A stretch of DNA of 64,000 bases from Antennarius striatus (taxonomy: Eukaryota > Chordata > Actinopteri > Lophiiformes > Antennariidae), in assembly GCF_040054535.1 (NCBI RefSeq), contig NC_090787.1:16923501-16987500 (forward strand), in the 5' to 3' direction. Both the position numbers and the translations under genes were made by a program. Under the pieces are notes generated by a model. The model saw only the letters and a list, made by a program, of their open reading frames with translations, searched no databases and was not told where the DNA came from. Every line of letters starts with the position of its first letter. The stretch's first letter is position 1. Shown here piece by piece: positions 59,819 to 64,000 of the stretch.

Positions 59819-62608
59819 CTGAAAGAGAAATACTCGACTATTGAACACCACCCTGGTATCCTTGCAGTTACAATAAATGTGTGTCGTTGCACCTGTAGGA
59901 TTCATCACTTGTCTTCCATCTGGTTTATTTTCTTTGATTTGAGATGCTGATTTGGCTGAGGCGGGGGGTTCACCTGAGGTCGGAGCCTCTGTTTGCTCTT
60001 TCTTCATGTCCACCTGATGAAAAGTGCAAATGAAATCATCTGCTAGGGATAAAATCGGTTTAAAATTGGTCATACTGTATTTTTATTTTACTCAGAACAT
60101 ATTCCATGAATATCTTTAAGCAACATAAATCTGATTTTGTCAAACAAGAACTAGATGTAACAGAAGCTGATGGTGTTTGGTTCTCGCACCAGCAGACCTC
60201 TATTTCAGAAGATAAAAAATAAATTTGAGACTGGGTGCCTTCAGCAGTGTTGGGGTGTCCAAAGACACGAGACACTTGGTTTCTGGTTGGTTTCTGATTT
60301 TCATGGGATTTGCCACTAACTCATTTACATTTAAACATAGTAATTGTTTACAAAGAAGTACCACAAACCCCCTTGGTTCCAGGTGGAGTTGTCCATTCGG
60401 CCCGTCTCTCCAAAAAGGCAGACCTCTGGCCTGCAGACCCAACCCAGAGGCCATATCTGGGTTGAAGTGATGAAGTCTCTTTCTGTTGCATGCTGGCCTC
60501 TCCTTCTATTCTTCTCAAGACAGAACCTGAAAGAGGAGCTGGTGCTGATGACGTGGTAGGAACTGATGCTGGAGATGGTATGGATTTTACAATGTTGACA
60601 GGATGAAGACTTTGATTTCTCCAGGGGGGTTGCTGCTTGCTTGAAGAAAGGTTAGATTGAGCACTAGACTGTGTGACACTCTCTTGTGTCTCTGTTTGTG
60701 TGTTGTTTTGTACAGACACACACTGTGAGGCAGGATTTGTATTTGGACGTGACTGAGATTCATTTGTTTGTTTTGATGTCTGTGTTTCTCGAGAGATGTT
60801 TGAGTGAGCAGATGTCCCTGATATCTTTTGTTGCACACCCATTAGTGATGGTTTGATAGTCTGTCCTTCGCTTCTACTTTGTGCCGTTTCTGCCTGGCCT
60901 GCATCAGTTAATGGTGGGTTTGCTGCTTCTAGTGGAGTTTTACTCTGTTGTATTGTCACAGTCTTTGTCTGTACTTGTGTTCCAGTCAGTGTCTCTGCTT
61001 CATTTGACGTCTGTGCTGATGGTCGAGTTGCTGCCTGCATGCTTGTAAATTCTCTGGGAAATTTACTTGTAAAAAGCTGTTGGAGGCTTCTGGTCTTTTC
61101 TCTTGCCAAGCTCATCCAAGACACCTCAAATGGAGCCGGCTGGGGGAAAGACTTGGGATCCTGAGGTGTTGCAAAGGCAGAATCAACTTGTCCGGGATTT
61201 GGGCAGGTTGTTTCCAGTTCCTTTTGTATGTTGGGGGGATTGCAGGTCAATGGAGAGGAATGCTTGACTGGAACAGAGGAACCAGATGAAGCTGGATCTG
61301 AGGAGTGACAGTTTAGACAATTGTGGTAGCTCAGTAAGGTAAAGTTTTTGCAGTGATCAGTAAACAGGTGTAGCCCTAATAATAACTCTGCAGTGATTAA
61401 TCACATTGTGAAAAACTCAACATGCCTCAGATTAATGTAGAAAAAATAGTTTCACAGAATATAAATCATTTTAAAGTGAACACGATGAATCAATGAGAGT
61501 TCTCACCTGTCCCTGTGAGGTGTCCAGAAGTGGATGGTGTACAAGAGATGTTTGTTGACGGTGTTTTAAACAGATCAATGGCATTCTGGAATATTTCCTT
61601 CCCTTTTTGTTTGTCAAATTGCTCCTCAAACCCTGATGGTTTTGGATGATGAATAGAAGAGGCATTAGATCGAAATCTCTGGGATGTAGAGCGCAGTTTA
61701 ATACCAAATGCTGGCTTTCCTTCATCCTCCCCGACCTCCTGCGCCTCCACCGCCTGCTCCACCACCTCCGGCCTGCTCTCCAGCTTCACTGCACTTATAG
61801 TTACACCTTTTGGTGTAATTGATTCCTCCTTTTTGAGGTTGTCCTTCTTGTCCCATAGAACCCCTGAACTTCTGTGGGCTCTCACAACGATGGGACCCTC
61901 TGTTGGCTGTATGTCTCTATGTTCTGCCTTTTCCTTCATGCTTGACCAGGATTTATCCTCTGGTCTTTGCCTGGCTTCAGTCTGTTCCAGCACCTCCACA
62001 AAACTGCTTGACTGGGGTCTTTCTCCACTTCTGTTTTTGGCAGCCGTGATGGAGAAATGGAATGACCCAGATCCCTGGACTGACCTCTTTATTACTCTTG
62101 TGCTTTCTGTTATTATTTGAATCTGCTGGTGAACGGAGGACGACTTCTTTGCCATCTCCGAGCTGAGAGTAGTAGAGAGCTGGTCGGACGAGAATTGAGT
62201 CCCTTCAGCCTTGTTGAGTGTATCTTTCTTGTCATGAGACATGAGTGGTTTCTCAGACCCTTCTTTTCTTTGGTCCTTCAGGCTTAATGGCATAATTGAA
62301 AAGTGTTGCTGCTCACTGGATATTACATCTGCTGGTATCTCAGGATTAACTTTTACAACCTGGGGGGGTTCAGACGATTCTCTATCAGGAGGAGCTTGGT
62401 CCAGTTTAATAAGGGCTAAGCTGGATGCTATGGATGTTTCGTCTGTTGTGATGAGCACGTTCTCCTGGGATTCTGAAGGACATTCAGGTGTAGAACATAT
62501 GACTTCCCTTCCCTTCTCTGTTTCTAATGTCAACTCTTCTAGAGCACTAAGCTCTTCCTCATTCACAGTTGCTGGCTGGCCGATGGTTTTAAGGGTTTCT
62601 AAGTGAGA
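59622..62608 (-). CDS. cracdl: CRACDL-type gene, C-terminal four exons (5' part outside the window)
   Basis: Member of the CRACD/CRACDL family (KIAA1211/KIAA1211L; CRACD inhibits actin capping protein). Coding parts 62608..61507, 61297..60369, 60013..59893 and 59818..59622 join in frame with GT/AG sites to 782 residues. The last exon ends WMELAKRKSMAWSDKSMD, matching the family's WLALAKRKAKAWSD tail. KPAFGIKLRSTSQRFRSN in the first visible exon and VSWMSLAREKTRSLQQLF in the second match other family blocks. The rest is Ser/Thr/Gln-rich and likely disordered. Same strand as MGAT4A, its mammalian neighbour, which favours CRACDL over CRACD. Upstream exons must lie to the right, beyond array unit 11, if the gene is whole; otherwise this is a stranded 3' half. 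No stop interrupts the frame. Confidence 0.82.
59893..60013 (-). CDS. cracdl: CRACDL exon, third visible
   Basis: 121 bp after TTTTCATCAG, VDMKKEQTEAPTSGEP to VMNPT plus one base, donor GTGCAA. Confidence 0.75.
60369..61297 (-). CDS. cracdl: CRACDL exon, second visible
   Basis: 929 bp between acceptor CACTCCTCAG and donor AAGGGG|GTTTGT. The donor is weak but is the one that keeps phase 0 with the next exon. Thr/Gln/Ser-rich. Confidence 0.75.
61507..62608 (-). CDS. cracdl: CRACDL exon, first visible
   Basis: 1102 bp from a predicted acceptor (TTTGACTCTAAG|TCTCAC) to donor G|GTGAGA. The open frame runs about 90 bp further upstream into array sequence, so the acceptor is the best but not the only possible start. 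Confidence 0.75.
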
Positions 62609-62831
62609 CTTAGAGTCAAACACAAACAAACACAAACAAATGAGCAATTTTGGAAAAGGGGACAGCACCTTGGCAGTGCTCCAGAGGTGAGCTGACACCT
62701 CCTACTGTCAGCTTATGGTCCAGGCAGCTGGGCGAACCACTGATCTTTGGAACATTGGATGACCTGCTCTACCACTGAGCCACTGCTGCCCCAAAAACTT
62801 CCCTTGTGCCGTGTCAGGGACTTCTTTCCCC

Positions 62832-62903
62832 TGCCGTGACCCGGATTCGAACCGGGGTTGCTGCAGCCACAACGCAGAGTACTAACCACTATACGATCAC
62901 AGC
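62832..62903 (-). tRNA. tRNA-His (GTG), unit 11
   Basis: The 5' stem is GCTGTGA but the 3' stem stays TCACGGC, so pair 3-70 is a T-G wobble: half of the change seen in unit 1. In the anticodon stem C39 is T, leaving a G-T wobble at 31-39. Probably still folds. Confidence 0.93.
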
Positions 62904-63580
62904 AAGCTACTGAGGGACACTTATTGAAAAGAAACTAACAAAGCTCTTATAGATGGGGCATGTGGGTGGATGGCCCAGAGGCAAAGTTCAGAAGGGCAAG
63001 AAAAAAAATATACAAATTCATTACATGAAACAGTGGATGGCCTGGTCCATTTAAGAAAAAGAAACTATTTCACAAACATTTTCCAACTCAAGGTAGAAAA
63101 TATTCAATAAAAATGTCCATTTTGAGGTATTTATCTGTGCAGTCCAGCAGTTCAGATGACAGGAGGGTAATATCAATGAAGATCAATGACAATCAATGAC
63201 AAATCTCTTCCATGAAGACACAGTTACCCTGATAAAATGAAATAAATAAATATTGAAACTCAAATGGCAGTAAATAAACATGCTCTACCATGACCAACAT
63301 TACCTGCAGAAAAGGAAGCCCAGCTCACACAACCAGCAACACAAAACACAAGGAGAGTCTAACAAAGTCAGCAAACATTTATAACTTCCTGTTTAGGCAT
63401 GTGACCCTAGGGCCTAGACCCACGACAACAATTGACCCTGAGCGTTAAGTGAATATGATGCATCGGTGCTTTAATAATGTAAAGTCATTTTATGTGTGAA
63501 CATGTATCATAACTAAAAAATCCAAGTGAACGTGTTGTGAATTAGGACGCGTGTGAACGGGGATTTTGCTTTTCCATGGA

Positions 63581-63662
63581 GTCACGGTGGCCGAGAGGTT
63601 AAGGCGTTGGACTCGAAATCCAATGGGGTTTCCCCGCACAGGTTCGAATCCTGTTCGTGACG
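63581..63662 (+). tRNA. tRNA-Ser (CGA), unit 11
   Basis: Consensus body and T-loop TTCGAAT, anticodon at 63614..63616, TTTTT after it. Confidence 0.95.
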
Positions 63663-64000
63663 AGTTTTTGGGGGCGGCAGTGGTTCAGTTGGCAGAGCAG
63701 GTCGTCCAATGATCCCAAGGTTGGCGGCTTGATTCCCACTCCTGCCCAACCACCCGGTATGTGAGAGGTGTTGCCCACACAGGTTCCCTCTCGTCATGTA
63801 GCCTCAACAGCATTTCATATGTGCTGTTACAGCGTGTTGGCACCTCACAGATAAGTCACAGCATTGGTCTTCCCATCTTTTGCTGCACATGTGCGAGCTT
63901 CTGATGTGATCTGATGTGACAATGTGCCCAGCTTTGTGTGTGATGGATGTGAGTGTGAGAATCTGATCACATGATTTTCTAACTAATATATTGAGACTAT

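Larger units (their letters stand above)
33931..64000. repeat. Tandem tRNA-His/tRNA-Ser amplicon array (11 units visible, continues right)
   Basis: Units of 1.97-2.99 kb begin at CACAGTTAGGGAGGAGAACC (33931, 36848, 39841, 44618, 49082, 52069, 56533). Units 4, 6, 9 and 11 begin part-way in, just after a CRACDL-derived segment. Each unit contains, left to right: a minus-strand SINE, a minus-strand tRNA-His gene, a spacer, a plus-strand tRNA-Ser gene, a plus-strand SINE head, a hAT fragment, and usually a piggyBac-like fragment. The CRACDL 3' half (59525..62620) interrupts the array between units 10 and 11. Confidence 0.97.
62621..64000. repeat. Array unit 11 (partial, runs off the window)
   Basis: Begins just upstream of the CRACDL exon with AAACAAATGAGCAATTTTGG and the SINE body. 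tRNA-His 62832..62903, tRNA-Ser(CGA) 63581..63662, spacer 677 bp, start of the hAT fragment at the edge. Confidence 0.9.

Noticed and set aside
33931-64000. CRISPR-like or satellite array
   Set aside because: Regular repeats, but the units are 2-3 kb with tRNA genes and transposon pieces in a fish-like genome; this is segmental tandem amplification.

Overview
The window is a piece of a vertebrate nuclear genome, almost certainly a teleost fish. It has spliced protein genes with large introns, vertebrate-type tRNA genes, and the usual fish mix of decayed and young transposons (RTE-type LINE, Harbinger, piggyBac, hAT, tRNA-derived SINEs). Three host genes, all on the minus strand, were assembled exon by exon: the first three coding exons of MGAT4A (4478..26765, start codon at the right), the complete four-exon CREG2 (29321..32149), and the last four coding exons of a CRACDL-type gene (59622..62608). 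MGAT4A and CRACDL are neighbours in the same orientation in mammals (from memory), so this looks like a conserved block with CREG2 lying between them.

Layout. 1..26671 is MGAT4A introns and exons 2 and 3. Intron 1 is about 20.7 kb and holds a 5'-truncated RTE-type LINE cut by a DNA element with long inverted repeats (10.6-13.2 kb), a tRNA-derived SINE (15.3 kb), a PIF/Harbinger transposon with terminal repeats and 3-bp target duplication but a decayed transposase (15794..18966), and a piggyBac element that looks complete (20940..24102) sitting inside an older LINE. 26.7-27.5 kb is the CpG-rich MGAT4A start region. 29.3-32.2 kb is CREG2. 33.38-33.81 kb is the 3' end of a second RTE copy.

From 33931 to the right edge the DNA is a tandem array of 2.0-3.0 kb units. 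Each unit carries one tRNA-His(GTG) gene on the minus strand and one tRNA-Ser gene on the plus strand, back to back, 667, 677 or 752 bp apart. Eleven pairs are visible. The tRNA-Ser copies alternate between anticodons CGA (5 copies) and TGA (6 copies). Both tRNA genes are followed, in the same orientation and just after a T-run, by a tRNA-derived SINE head. Most units also carry fixed fragments of a hAT transposase and a piggyBac-like transposase. Three units (3, 5, 8) instead carry a piece of about 340 bp copied from the splice-acceptor end of a CRACDL exon. Units 5-7 are repeated as units 8-10 at exactly 7451 bp with almost no differences. The CRACDL 3' half (59525..62620) is an island between units 10 and 11, with array DNA starting 98 bp past its stop codon on one side and about 10 bp outside a predicted splice acceptor on the other.

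The most interesting structure is this tRNA-His/tRNA-Ser amplicon: how it formed, its anticodon switching, and its entanglement with CRACDL. All calls come from reading the sequence; no database search was possible.
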